64,000 nt of DNA from Mycobacterium sp. URHB0044 (GTDB lineage: Bacteria; Actinomycetota; Actinomycetes; Mycobacteriales; Mycobacteriaceae), in NCBI RefSeq assembly GCF_000620625.1, contig NZ_JIAW01000005.1, positions 248,001-312,000 on the forward strand. Direction: 5' to 3'. Within the stretch, counting starts at the first letter, position 1, and the number at the start of each line of letters is the position of its first letter. Made by a program: the position numbers and the translations under genes. Below are positions 8,888 through 16,859 of the stretch, in pieces. The notes beneath the pieces were generated by a model, which was not told the origin of the DNA, made no database searches, and worked only from the letters and a program-made list of their open reading frames with translations.

Positions 8888-9062
8888 GTCGCTCCTCTAA
8901 CACCGGGGGCTGGTCGAGTGTCACTGGCTGTCGAACGTCCCTCAACCTAGTGCAACGCAACGACGGGAGCGACCGATTGCCACCGGTTTTCGGCGTGTCC
9001 GAACCAAGTCGAACGTGAGCCGCACCCGCACTGGCCACGCGGGATGGACTGGCTGCCCTAAG

Positions 9063-9081
9063 TAAGGTTAGACTGCGCTAA
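9063..9081. promoter_or_regulatory. IdeR (iron-box) candidate between bfrA and the divergent bfd pair
   Basis: TAAGGTTAGACTGCGCTAA matches 14 of 19 positions of the IdeR consensus TTAGGTTAGGCTAACCTAA. A second, overlapping register offset by five bases (9068-9086) matches 12 of 19. The half-sites GGTTAG and CTAACC are perfect. It lies 56 bases upstream of ATG 9138, so it would cover that promoter and repress the bfd pair under iron; bfrA starts 176 bp away on the other side. Confidence 0.6.
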
Positions 9082-9137
9082 CCAGTTGGCAGCGCTGCTC
9101 CGATCCCGTCGGCGCACTCGATTTCTAGGTGGACTCC

Positions 9138-9782
9138 ATGGGCGAGTACAAGTTGCACTCGCTCATTCTGGCGGCCGATTACCGGGTCGATGACGTCGAC
9201 CGAATGTGGTCTTCGATCAAGGCGCGCCAATCGCATTTGAGCGAAATCGCCGCACATCATGTCGTGGTCTACGAATCCATTTGGGAACCCGGCCGCGTCC
9301 TCGTCACCGTTGGGGTTCGTCATCCGAATTCGGTGCGCGAGGTGTTGCGGTCGCCCGCCATCTTCGAATTGTTCGACGTCTCCGGAGTCGACGACATTCC
9401 CGCGATGTTCGCCGGTGAAGTGGTCGAGAAGATCGATCTCTACGAGCCGACCCCCGACGACGTCGTCGCCGGAGTGATCGTCGGTGTGGTGACCGCCGTC
9501 GAAGACGTCCCGATGTTGATGGAGAAGGTGCACGGGGCCGTCGATCGGTTCAAGCAATCCGGCGTCCGCAAGACGTGGGTCTACCAGGCGTTCGACGACG
9601 GCCACGAAGTGATGATCCTGCAGGAGATCGACGACGAGGCCAGCGCCAGGCGGTGGATCGATCACCCGGATGCCGCCGCGGAATGGATGTCGGTCGGCGG
9701 CCTCCATGACCTCGGCGCCTATCCCACGCTGTTCGTCGGGAAGTTCGTTCACATGATGGCCGTCGACGAGCGGGTGGGCTGA
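9138..9782 (+). CDS. Unknown protein with duplicated alpha/beta-barrel-like domain, cotranscribed with bfd
   Basis: 214 aa, not recognised. AGGTGG five bases before ATG 9138 decides this start over GTG 9129. The two halves align: residues about 10-100 (V-D-D-V ... VVYESIWEPGRVLVTVGV ... PAIFELFDVSGV) repeat as residues 110-205 (V-E-D-V ... WVYQAFDDGHEVMILQEI ... DAAAEWMSVGGL). The pattern is of two fused ferredoxin-like (dimeric alpha/beta barrel) domains, the kind that binds haem or small ligands in one-domain homodimers. Its stop overlaps the bfd start by one base (TGATG). Iron-box position and partner suggest a role in iron release or haem handling; this is inference. Confidence 0.75.
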   Translation: MGEYKLHSLILAADYRVDDVDRMWSSIKARQSHLSEIAAHHVVVYESIWEPGRVLVTVGVRHPNSVREVLRSPAIFELFDVSGVDDIPAMFAGEVVEKIDLYEPTPDDVVAGVIVGVVTAVEDVPMLMEKVHGAVDRFKQSGVRKTWVYQAFDDGHEVMILQEIDDEASARRWIDHPDAAAEWMSVGGLHDLGAYPTLFVGKFVHMMAVDERVG

Positions 9783-9973
9783 TGTTCGTCTGTCTGTGCA
9801 CGGGGGTCACCAGTCAGGTGGTCACCGAACTCGTCGCGGAAGGTGCAGCCACCTCCAAGGACATCGCCGATGCGTGTGGCGCCGGCGCCGATTGCGGTCG
9901 CTGCCGCCGAACGGTCCGGGCCATCATCGCCGCGTCCGTCGTGCAGAGCTGCCCGCAACACGCGACCCGCTGA
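9782..9973 (+). CDS. bfd: Bacterioferritin-associated ferredoxin (Bfd-like)
   Basis: 63 aa [2Fe-2S] protein of the BFD family: C4-x-C6 near the N-terminus and C38-x-x-C41 within GAGADCGRC. In Pseudomonas, Bfd docks at the bacterioferritin haem and passes electrons to reduce stored iron for release; the same job is likely here for BfrA, encoded about 900 bp away on the opposite strand. Translational overlap with the upstream duplicated-domain gene means the two are made together, probably under iron limitation through the iron box at 9063. Confidence 0.88.
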   Translation: MFVCLCTGVTSQVVTELVAEGAATSKDIADACGAGADCGRCRRTVRAIIAASVVQSCPQHATR

Positions 9974-9974
9974 G

Positions 9975-10739
9975 TCAGTCCGAGCCGCCGCGGCGGTCCG
10001 CGAACTCGGCGAGGGCGTCGGCGTTGGCCGCGGCGCCCATCAACTCTTCGAACTGCGCGTACTCGCGGGCCAGTGCGGCGCTGATGTCGGCCCGCGTCGG
10101 TTCGACGATCGTCTGCTTCACCGCCATCAGGCTCGAAATCGGCCGGGAGGCAAGCACTTCGGCGTATCGCGTGGCCTCCGGCAAGAGGTCGTCCGGTGCG
10201 CACACCCTCCAGACCAGTCCCATCCGTAGCGCCTCGTCCGCATCGATCCACTCGGACGACATCAGAATCCATGCCGCGTTCTGTCGGCCGACGAGGTGCG
10301 GCAGCAGGTAGGACGACGCCGCTTCGGGCGCGACACCCAAGCTGGTGAACGGGCACTTCAGCCTTGCCGTCGAGGCCATGAACACGAGATCGGCGTAACC
10401 GAGGATGGTGGCACCGATGCCGACGCCGAGGCCGTTGAGCGCCAGGATCAACGGCTTTCGCAGATTGGTGAGCGCCTCGATCATGCCGGGGAAGCCGAAC
10501 TCCCCCGCCTGGAAGTCCGGATCGGTGATGCGCGCCTGCATCTCGACCAGGTCGTTGCCCGCCGAGAACGCCCGACCCGCCCCGGTCAGTACCACGACGG
10601 CGACCGTCGGGTCGTCGTCGGCGGCGCGCAGGGCGACCGTGGTGGCGTCGTAGAGGGCCTCGTTGAACGCGTTGAGCGCCTCGGGACGGTTGAGGGTGAG
10701 GGTGCGAACGCCGTTCGCATCATCGATCTGCACGAGCAC
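9975..10739 (-). CDS. Enoyl-CoA hydratase/isomerase family protein
   Basis: 254 aa crotonase-fold enzyme. Oxyanion-hole segments AFSAGNDL and LNGLGVGIGATI are present. The first catalytic Glu of true hydratases (usually in the GGCE-type region) is not obvious, so it could be an isomerase or other crotonase. GTG 10739 is the chosen start; GTG 10733 is two codons later. It is convergent with bfd, one base apart. Mycobacteria carry many echA paralogues and no specific number can be assigned. Confidence 0.88.
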   Translation of the reverse strand: MLVQIDDANGVRTLTLNRPEALNAFNEALYDATTVALRAADDDPTVAVVVLTGAGRAFSAGNDLVEMQARITDPDFQAGEFGFPGMIEALTNLRKPLILALNGLGVGIGATILGYADLVFMASTARLKCPFTSLGVAPEAASSYLLPHLVGRQNAAWILMSSEWIDADEALRMGLVWRVCAPDDLLPEATRYAEVLASRPISSLMAVKQTIVEPTRADISAALAREYAQFEELMGAAANADALAEFADRRGGSD

Positions 10740-10817
10740 GCGTGCAGCGTATGCGTCAGCCGTTCGCCTACGTGCGCGTGGGTGCGACCAACGGGACCGC
10801 CCGGCCCCGCAGTGCCG

Positions 10818-11528
10818 TCACGGCAACTCGGCGGCGAACGGTGACCGGAGAACGTAGCGACTGGTGGGCACCGTGTCCACGTTCTGATTGGCGCCGAATG
10901 CCGCCGTGCTGGCGACCATCCGATTCATCCGGTCGCTCAGGTCGGCGTCGTCGGCTGCTCCGAAGAACGCGTGCAGGTCACTGGTCGCCTCGATGGGGAA
11001 CAACTCCTCCACGATGGCGGCGATGTCCGGTGCGCCCGGCGTAAGCGCCCTGACCACCGCGTTCTGTGCGTAGCCGAACGTCGACTGCGTTTCGATGGCG
11101 ACCGGCGTGTGGTCGATGTGCCAACGGGCGAACCAGGTTTCGGCGTCCAGATCGGCGGGGCGGCGCAGCAGCGCGACGTTGGCCAGCCCCTCCGTGCGCT
11201 CCCCCGGACCGGTTGCAGGCGCGGGCAATGGCACCGACTCGGTCACCAGGTAGGCGGCGAGCGCGTCGCATTCACCGGCAAGGCGCGCCAGCGCGCCACT
11301 GATCACAGGGCCGTAACTCTGCTGGGTCCAGATGCTGACGAGAGCCACCACCGGCGGATCCAGCGTCGTCAACGTCATCAAGGAGTCCCGCACGGCGCTG
11401 TCGCGGACGTTGACGCTCAGACCCGCGGCGCCAAGGGCGAGCAGGTCCTCGGCGACCGTCGTGCGCATCGTCGTGCACCATGCGTCGTCGGGCACGTCGC
11501 GCCGCAACGTGATGATCACCTTTTCCAC
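10818..11528 (-). CDS. EthD-type dimeric alpha/beta barrel protein
   Basis: 236 aa. The second half contains WFARWHIDHTPVAIETQSTF, the WxxxWxxxH pattern of EthD-like proteins that accompany P450s and other oxidations. The N-terminal half (IITLRRD ... VVALVSIW) looks like a second, more divergent copy of the same fold. Start GTG 11528 is 24 bases from the divergent FUSC gene start, so the two share a promoter region. Function is not known. Confidence 0.75.
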   Translation of the reverse strand: MEKVIITLRRDVPDDAWCTTMRTTVAEDLLALGAAGLSVNVRDSAVRDSLMTLTTLDPPVVALVSIWTQQSYGPVISGALARLAGECDALAAYLVTESVPLPAPATGPGERTEGLANVALLRRPADLDAETWFARWHIDHTPVAIETQSTFGYAQNAVVRALTPGAPDIAAIVEELFPIEATSDLHAFFGAADDADLSDRMNRMVASTAAFGANQNVDTVPTSRYVLRSPFAAELP

Positions 11529-11552
11529 GCCACGAACGTACCGCCGGGCGCA

Positions 11553-13598
11553 ATGCCCACCACCGTCGAGCCGGCGAGTGAGAATGAACGTGTGATCAAG
11601 GGCCTGGCCATCCGGCCGACGATGCCCGACATGGGTGGCGTCGTCCGCGGACTACTCGGCGTGTTGCTCGTCGCGGGCGCCGGGCTGCACTGGGGCGGCC
11701 CGAGCACCGCCACTGCCGCCGCCGGCGCCGCCGCCATCGCGGGTGCCACCGCCCTGCAGGACAGCCCGCGCGGCCGGATCCCGCTGGTGATCGCGGTGTC
11801 GGCGGCGATGGGCGTCACCGTGCTCCTGGCGTCGACGTTCTCGTCCTACGACGTCGCGTTCACCGGGGTGGTGGTCCTGTGGTGCCTCGTGGCGGGAATG
11901 GCGTGGGCCGTCAGCGCGAACGCCGGACTCATCGCCGCGGCAGCGAGCGCACTGCTCGTCACGCTGCCGCCGACCGAGCCCACGTGGTCGGGCACCGTCA
12001 CTGCCAGTGCCCTCGCCGTGGCAGGCGGTCTGATTCAGGCAGTCCTCGTCGCGATCTGGCCGCGGCGCCGTTGGCAGGTCCAGCGGGACGGGCTGGCGCG
12101 CGCTTACCGCTCACTGGCCGCGGACGCCCGTCGCCTGGCCGACGATCCACACGGAACGGTCGATCAGGAGCCCCTGCTGTGGCTGCGCGAGGCGTTCACG
12201 CTGACGGACGCACAGGCCCGTCGACGCCCGCTGGCCTACCGGGCGTGGTACGGGCTGCCGGAACGGATTTCGGTCACCGTGACGGCGATCGCAGGCAAGT
12301 CGATGGGTGACGACGTCGGCTCCCGCGTGTTGGCGGCCGCGTCCGACGTGCTGACCATGGTCGCCGATCCCGATCGGGCCCTCCGTCGGGCAGCCGGGGA
12401 CGCCATGAGCCGCTTCGAGGATGTCGCTGCGACCGCAGATGGCCCGGAAAGAGCTCTGGTACAGCGGCTTTCGGATCAGCTGCGCGAGGCCGTCACGCTG
12501 CGCTTCGGCGACGCCGCACCGCAGGCGGCCGACCTGATACAGCTGCGGCGCCGGGGTTTGCCTGGCCGGCTCGGGTCGGTGGTCTCGTCGGTCCGCAGCC
12601 ACCTCGCGTGGAGCTCGCCGGTGCTGCGGCACGCCGTTCGCCTCGCCTCGGCCACCGGCATCGCGGTCGCGGTCGCGCGGTTCGCCGAAGTCCCCCACGG
12701 CTATTGGATCCCGCTGACCGTCGTCATGGTGCTGCGCCCAGAGACCGCCCATACGTACACCCGATGCGTCGGACGGGTCGCCGGAAACGTCGCAGGCATC
12801 GTGGTGGCGTCGGCAGTGATCGTGGTGTTGCATCCCGCCGGGGCCGCCGCAGTGGTGCTCGCGGTGCTGTTCCTGGGGGTGGCCTACGCCGTTGCCGGGT
12901 TCGGATACCTGGCGCTGAGTGCGGCGTTGGCCGCGGCCATCGTGTTCCTCATGGACGTCGGTGGCTCCGCAGGGGCAGCAGCGCTCGGCGACCGGTTGTT
13001 GGCCACCGTGATCGGCGGGGGCATCGCGGTGCTCGCCCACGTCGTGCTGCCCGACGACGCATTGGTTCGGCTGAGGCAGCGCGCGGGCGAACTGCTCAAG
13101 ACGGAGACCGACTACGCCGCAACGGTGATCAAGGCGTTCGTGCACCGGTTGGACGATCCGGCCGAGGCGCTGTCGTTGGCCTGGGAACGTGCCTTCCGGG
13201 CGCGTGCCGCATTCGAGGCAGCGGCGGGCGCCACCTGGTCACTGGATCGCGCGTTCCGGCGCTGGCTGCGGTCCTACCGCAACGCGCTCAACGCGGTGAC
13301 CGGCGCCTGCGCGTCGCTCGAGGCGAGCCTGCCGGGTCAGCCGCCGTCGGCGCTGAGCCGGGACTTCGTCGTCGCGGTCGACTCGTACGTGGAGGCCTTG
13401 TGTGGCGACCCTGCAACCCCCGGTTCGCCGTGGCGCGTCGACGTGGCCAAGCTGACCGAGGCCGCCCAGCGGGTCCGTACCGAGCTGCCCGGCTCCGACG
13501 ACGCGACGGCGCGTGTTCTCGTCACCGAAATCGCCACCATCACGAGTCAACTCGTCAAGGTCTCCACCGAAGCCGAACAATCCGTGGCGCCGAGTTGA
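11553..13598 (+). CDS. FUSC-family membrane protein (aromatic-acid exporter-like)
   Basis: About 681 aa. Two hydrophobic blocks (residues about 28-165 and 365-500), each of several membrane segments, are separated and followed by cytoplasmic helical regions, as in the FUSC/YccS/AaeB family of inner-membrane efflux proteins. The motif HGYWIPLTVVMVLRPE at the start of the second block is characteristic (family form: W..LT...VL.P). ATG 11553 gives 25 bases to the divergent EthD gene; GTG 11592 is an equally possible start. It is convergent with the thioesterase gene. Confidence 0.82.
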   Translation: MPTTVEPASENERVIKGLAIRPTMPDMGGVVRGLLGVLLVAGAGLHWGGPSTATAAAGAAAIAGATALQDSPRGRIPLVIAVSAAMGVTVLLASTFSSYDVAFTGVVVLWCLVAGMAWAVSANAGLIAAAASALLVTLPPTEPTWSGTVTASALAVAGGLIQAVLVAIWPRRRWQVQRDGLARAYRSLAADARRLADDPHGTVDQEPLLWLREAFTLTDAQARRRPLAYRAWYGLPERISVTVTAIAGKSMGDDVGSRVLAAASDVLTMVADPDRALRRAAGDAMSRFEDVAATADGPERALVQRLSDQLREAVTLRFGDAAPQAADLIQLRRRGLPGRLGSVVSSVRSHLAWSSPVLRHAVRLASATGIAVAVARFAEVPHGYWIPLTVVMVLRPETAHTYTRCVGRVAGNVAGIVVASAVIVVLHPAGAAAVVLAVLFLGVAYAVAGFGYLALSAALAAAIVFLMDVGGSAGAAALGDRLLATVIGGGIAVLAHVVLPDDALVRLRQRAGELLKTETDYAATVIKAFVHRLDDPAEALSLAWERAFRARAAFEAAAGATWSLDRAFRRWLRSYRNALNAVTGACASLEASLPGQPPSALSRDFVVAVDSYVEALCGDPATPGSPWRVDVAKLTEAAQRVRTELPGSDDATARVLVTEIATITSQLVKVSTEAEQSVAPS

Positions 13599-13605
13599 CG
13601 GCTGC

Positions 13606-14229
13606 TCAGTCCCTGGCCCAGCGCGGTTGGATGAACACGCCCTGAGCCTCGACGGTGACGCCCTCGTCGTCGGCGAGGTGGCCGACGGCGAAGGTCTTGA
13701 CCCCCTCGGTGCGGTCGATCCTGGCTTCGGCGTGCAGGGCTCCGAGCCGCGTGGTGCGCAGGTAGCGCAGCGTGATGGTGCCGGTCAGTCGTGGCCGTTC
13801 GGAAGTGCTCGCCGCCTCGCCGAGGACGTGGTCGAGGATCAGCGCCGCGACACCGCCGTGCACGTGGCCGGGAGGCCCCTCGTAGGCCGCGCCCAGATGA
13901 AAGTCGCCGAATACGCTGCCATCTCGCGCGTGCTGCACCACGATGGGCGGCGCGGTGGGGTTCCGCAAGCCGATGACCGCGTTGCCCCACGGCATCTGAT
14001 CTCCGTCGGGGCTGAACCGAACGCCGAACGACCCGTCGAGCTGCGTGGCGCGTAGCCGCGCGGTCGCCGCGTCGATTTCCGCCTTCGCCGCGGCCACCGA
14101 TTCGGCATCGACCTCGGTGCGGATGGTCGCGTCGATCAGTTCCCGGACGGATTGGGTGAGCGGCTCGTAGATCGCCCGAAGCCGCGCGACCTCCTCGGAG
14201 GTGAGGTTCTCGACGGTGAAGTCCAGCAT
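13606..14229 (-). CDS. PaaI-type hotdog thioesterase
   Basis: 207 aa. The C-terminal half is a hotdog domain with GHVHGGVAALILDHVLGEAA, the PaaI/4HBT helix carrying the catalytic Asp, and the edge strand LTGTITLRYLRTT. The N-terminal 75 residues are an extra helical region. It should hydrolyse an acyl-CoA thioester in the cytoplasm. A KstR-type palindrome lies eight bases before ATG 14229, which suggests control with sterol or lipid catabolism. Confidence 0.85.
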   Translation of the reverse strand: MLDFTVENLTSEEVARLRAIYEPLTQSVRELIDATIRTEVDAESVAAAKAEIDAATARLRATQLDGSFGVRFSPDGDQMPWGNAVIGLRNPTAPPIVVQHARDGSVFGDFHLGAAYEGPPGHVHGGVAALILDHVLGEAASTSERPRLTGTITLRYLRTTRLGALHAEARIDRTEGVKTFAVGHLADDEGVTVEAQGVFIQPRWARD

Positions 14230-14236
14230 CTTCGAA

Positions 14237-14252
14237 CTAGAACACGTTCTAG
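14237..14252. promoter_or_regulatory. KstR-type operator (CTAGAACACGTTCTAG)
   Basis: Inverted repeat with 7-bp perfect arms CTAGAAC and GTTCTAG around AC; the inner 14 bases fit TnnAACnnGTTnnA exactly. It overlaps the promoter of the thioesterase on the minus strand. Confidence 0.65.
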
Positions 14253-14265
14253 GGCAGGTGTCGAA

Positions 14266-14593
14266 TCACCCGACAGCCCGCCGGCCCGTCGCTGATGCGA
14301 ATCCCAGCCAGGTGTGTCGATTTCCGGCCCAGCACCAGCCGATCTTCGGCGCGTCCCTGTGGTCCGGGCCGTCGTCGGGCTTGCGCTTGCGGGATCCCGT
14401 CGTCATGAAACAGCGTCCCCGCTCAAGCGTTTCGGGCCGCTGCAGCAGCCAATGCAGTCCCTCGGTCAACGTCAGCGGCGTTCGGCCCTCGGCCGCGATG
14501 GCCGGACCATCCGGCGATTCGGTGCACGCCGAGTTCGACGAGACGATTCGCCTGTTCAGGCACGGTTGGCAGGGCTGACGTCACGGTGACCAC
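14266..14593 (-). pseudogene. Decayed DUF5701-like gene with internal deletion and frameshift
   Basis: Two coding pieces on the minus strand lie in different frames. From GTG 14593 reads TSALPTVPEQANRLVELGVH, like the start of DUF5701 family proteins. A second frame from about 14510 to TGA 14266 reads GRTPLTLTEGLHWLLQ, then LERGRCFMTTGSR, then APKIGWCWAGNRHTWLGFAS, like the family's C-terminus. The family is about 200 aa (from memory); here roughly 25 plus 80 residues survive, so around half the gene is gone and the pieces are out of frame. Codon use is still GC3-rich, so loss looks recent. The family name is from memory. Confidence 0.65.
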
Positions 14594-14630
14594 GAGCCGG
14601 CAACGAAGCGTGCCCGACGGAAAGTTCCTA

Positions 14631-14646
14631 CGATCGTCGACAATCG
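14631..14646. promoter_or_regulatory. Near-palindrome upstream of the GntR gene
   Basis: CGATCGTCGACAATCG matches its reverse complement at 14 of 16 positions and sits 33 bases before the regulator start. It shares an identical 11-base core, GTCGACAATCG, with the palindrome in front of the amidase gene at 15419-15435, so it is a candidate autoregulatory GntR site. Confidence 0.5.
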
Positions 14647-14678
14647 GCAAGATTCTGACGAGGAAAGGGCGATCTGCC

Positions 14679-15380
14679 ATGGCCGCGGCCAGGCTGGACG
14701 GACACGAGCTGCCCGCGACACTCGCCGACGTCGCCGCGCACCGGATCCGCGCCGCGATCTTGAGCGGAGCCCTCAAGCCGGGCGACAAGATCGTCGAGGA
14801 ACAGCTGTGCGCGGACCTCGGCATCAGTCGGGCGCCGCTGCGGGAAGCGTTGCGCCTTCTCGGCCAGCAGGGGCTGGTCGAGCACCTTCCTCGCCGCGGT
14901 TCCCGGGTCACCGAGTGGTCGGCGTCGGACATCCTGCAGCTCTTCGCACTGCGTCACGTGCTGGAACGGCACGCCATCGAGATGGCGCTGCCGCTGGCGG
15001 ACCCCGCGGCGGCACTCCAGCCGGTGCGCGCGGCTCTCGATCGAATGCGCGAGCCCACAGACGAACTGGACCGTGACGACGCCCATCGGATGTTCCACGC
15101 CGCAGTGGTCGAACTGGCCGGCAACCGTCAGCTCGACATCGCGCTGGAACCCATCCTCCTCAAGCTTCAACTCCCGATGGCGATGAACCTGCGCGAGGAG
15201 GCGCGCCACCACCGGGCCGACGACGGCATCGCCCGGCACCAGGCGATCCTCTCGGCGTTGGAGAGCAACGATGCGCGCACGGTGATCACCGCGCTCGAGG
15301 ATCACGGCCATCTGCACTACCTGGGGCTCGAATCGAGCGCCCAATCGGGTCTCAGTGGGGATGTCGCTGGAGATCGCTAA
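14679..15380 (+). CDS. GntR-family transcriptional regulator (FCD subfamily)
   Basis: 233 aa. Residues 15-75 form the GntR winged helix (VAAHRIRAAILSGALKPGD, then LCADLGISRAPLREALRLL, wing LPRRGSRVT). Residues about 88-215 are the all-helical FCD ligand domain (LRHVLERHAIEMAL, later FHAAVVELAGNR and H-RADDGIARHQAIL with metal-binding His). ATG 14679 is preceded by AGGAAAGG ten bases upstream. The gene ends 57 bp before the amidase operon on the same strand, so the regulated genes are most likely that operon and itself. Confidence 0.92.
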   Translation: MAAARLDGHELPATLADVAAHRIRAAILSGALKPGDKIVEEQLCADLGISRAPLREALRLLGQQGLVEHLPRRGSRVTEWSASDILQLFALRHVLERHAIEMALPLADPAAALQPVRAALDRMREPTDELDRDDAHRMFHAAVVELAGNRQLDIALEPILLKLQLPMAMNLREEARHHRADDGIARHQAILSALESNDARTVITALEDHGHLHYLGLESSAQSGLSGDVAGDR

Positions 15381-15418
15381 CACGATCGACACACAGCCGT
15401 TCCGAAACCGCCATGATT

Positions 15419-15435
15419 CTGTCGACAATCGACAG
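15419..15435. promoter_or_regulatory. Operator palindrome in front of the allophanate-hydrolase operon
   Basis: CTGTCGA-CAA-TCGACAG is a perfect 7-bp inverted repeat with a 3-bp spacer. It ends two bases before ATG 15438, so a bound repressor would block the promoter and start. It shares GTCGACAATCG with 14636-14646. Confidence 0.6.
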
Positions 15436-15437
15436 AT

Positions 15438-16859
15438 ATGGCATATGACGCGCATGGTCCGTCGATCGGGCCATCGGTGGCCGAGATCCTCGACTCGCAC
15501 GCCGCGGGCACCGGCTCCCCGACCAAGACCGCACTGCGCGTAGCCGACGCCATCGCCGCCCGCGGTGACGACGGGACGTGGCTGTCGACGGTGCCGCGCG
15601 ACGAACTGCTGGCTGCCGCCGCCGCGATCGAGAACCGACCGGGCGCGCGGACGCTGCCCCTCTACGGCGTGCCGTTCGGGGTGAAGGACAGCATCGACGT
15701 CGAGGGAGTGCCGACGACGTTGTCCTGCCCCGGCTACGCCTACGTGCCCTCGATCAGCGCGCCCGTGGTCCGTCGGCTGCTCGAGGCAGGTGCCCTCTAC
15801 GTCGGAAAGACCAACCTCGACCAGTTCGCCACCGGTCTGAACGGCACCAGGACCCCGCACACCATTCCGCGCAGCGTGTACGGCGGCGACATGATCTCTG
15901 GCGGATCGAGTTCGGGCTCGGCGCTCGCGGTGGCGCTGGGGCAGGTGCCGTTCGCGGTGGCCACCGATACCGCGGGCTCCGGTCGTGTGCCCGCCGCACT
16001 GAACGGCGTCGTCGGGTTCAAGCCGTCGCGCGGTCTCATCAGCACCGTCGGTTTGGTACCGGCGTGCAAGTCGCTGGACTGCGTCACCGTGATGGCCGGT
16101 TGCATCGACGACGTGGACCGGGTGTTCGACGTGATGGTCGCCCGCGATGACGACGACGCATGGTCGCGCGACGGAGGGCCCCGCTACGACGGCTCGCCCA
16201 TCCGCGTCGGACTCCCGCCGGTCGACGAGCTCGAATTCTTCGGCGACGCCGAGATGCGCAGCGCCCACCTCGGATTCCGTGAGCAGCTCGGCCGCCAGGC
16301 CACCGTCGTCGAGGTGTCCCTCGAGCCGTTCCTGGCCGCCGGGGCGCTGCTCTACCAGGGTCCGTGGGTCGCCGAACGGCTCGTCGAGTTCGGCGACTTT
16401 CTGGCTCAGCATCCGGAGTCGATCCACCCGGTGGTGCGGGACATTCTGCGCAGCGGCGAAAAGTACACGGCCGTCGATGCTTTCGCGGCGCTGCAACGAC
16501 TGCAGGAACTCAAGGCACAAGTCGGCAGGCTGTGGCAGACCATGGACGTGCTCGTGGTGCCGACCATCGGCACGACCTTCACCGTCGAGGAAGTGCTCGC
16601 CAGGCCCATCGAGTGCAACACGATGCTGGGCCACTACACCCACTTCGGCAACCTGCTCGACCTGAACGGTGTCGCCGTCCCCCTCGGCGTCGCCGCCGAC
16701 GGCAGGCCGTTCAGCGCGATGCTGCTGGGAGCCGCCCTGCACGACGAAACCGTGCTGCAGCTCGCCGCCCAGATCCTCGACGAACCGCGCGCCGCGCGGG
16801 CCGCCACCGCGTCTCCTGCCCCGCTCGCCCTGCCGCACACCTCCGAGGAGTCCGTATGA
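15438..16859 (+). CDS. Allophanate hydrolase, amidase domain (AtzF-like)
   Basis: 473 aa amidase-signature enzyme. The Ser-cisSer-Lys triad is visible as K83 (FGVKDS), the S157-S159 run (GGSSSGS) and S181 ([11 protein letters not shown]). Segments [28 protein letters not shown] and [12 protein letters not shown] are those of allophanate hydrolases rather than GatA or generic amidases. The C-terminal domain found in full AtzF/DUR1 proteins (about 600 aa) is missing. It should split allophanate to ammonia and carbon dioxide, possibly by way of N-carboxycarbamate. No ribosome site precedes ATG 15438, so the mRNA may be leaderless. Its stop overlaps the next start (ATGA). Confidence 0.85.
   Translation: MAYDAHGPSIGPSVAEILDSHAAGTGSPTKTALRVADAIAARGDDGTWLSTVPRDELLAAAAAIENRPGARTLPLYGVPFGVKDSIDVEGVPTTLSCPGYAYVPSISAPVVRRLLEAGALYVGKTNLDQFATGLNGTRTPHTIPRSVYGGDMISGGSSSGSALAVALGQVPFAVATDTAGSGRVPAALNGVVGFKPSRGLISTVGLVPACKSLDCVTVMAGCIDDVDRVFDVMVARDDDDAWSRDGGPRYDGSPIRVGLPPVDELEFFGDAEMRSAHLGFREQLGRQATVVEVSLEPFLAAGALLYQGPWVAERLVEFGDFLAQHPESIHPVVRDILRSGEKYTAVDAFAALQRLQELKAQVGRLWQTMDVLVVPTIGTTFTVEEVLARPIECNTMLGHYTHFGNLLDLNGVAVPLGVAADGRPFSAMLLGAALHDETVLQLAAQILDEPRAARAATASPAPLALPHTSEESV

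Noticed and set aside
10971..11552. Upstream extension of the FUSC gene by almost 200 codons
   Set aside because: This part is antisense to the EthD-like gene and is not hydrophobic or conserved-looking; the membrane protein starts near 11553-11592.
14201..14578. Plus-strand frame across the thioesterase/GntR gap
   Set aside because: The minus strand carries recognisable DUF5701-like segments here; the plus frame has none.
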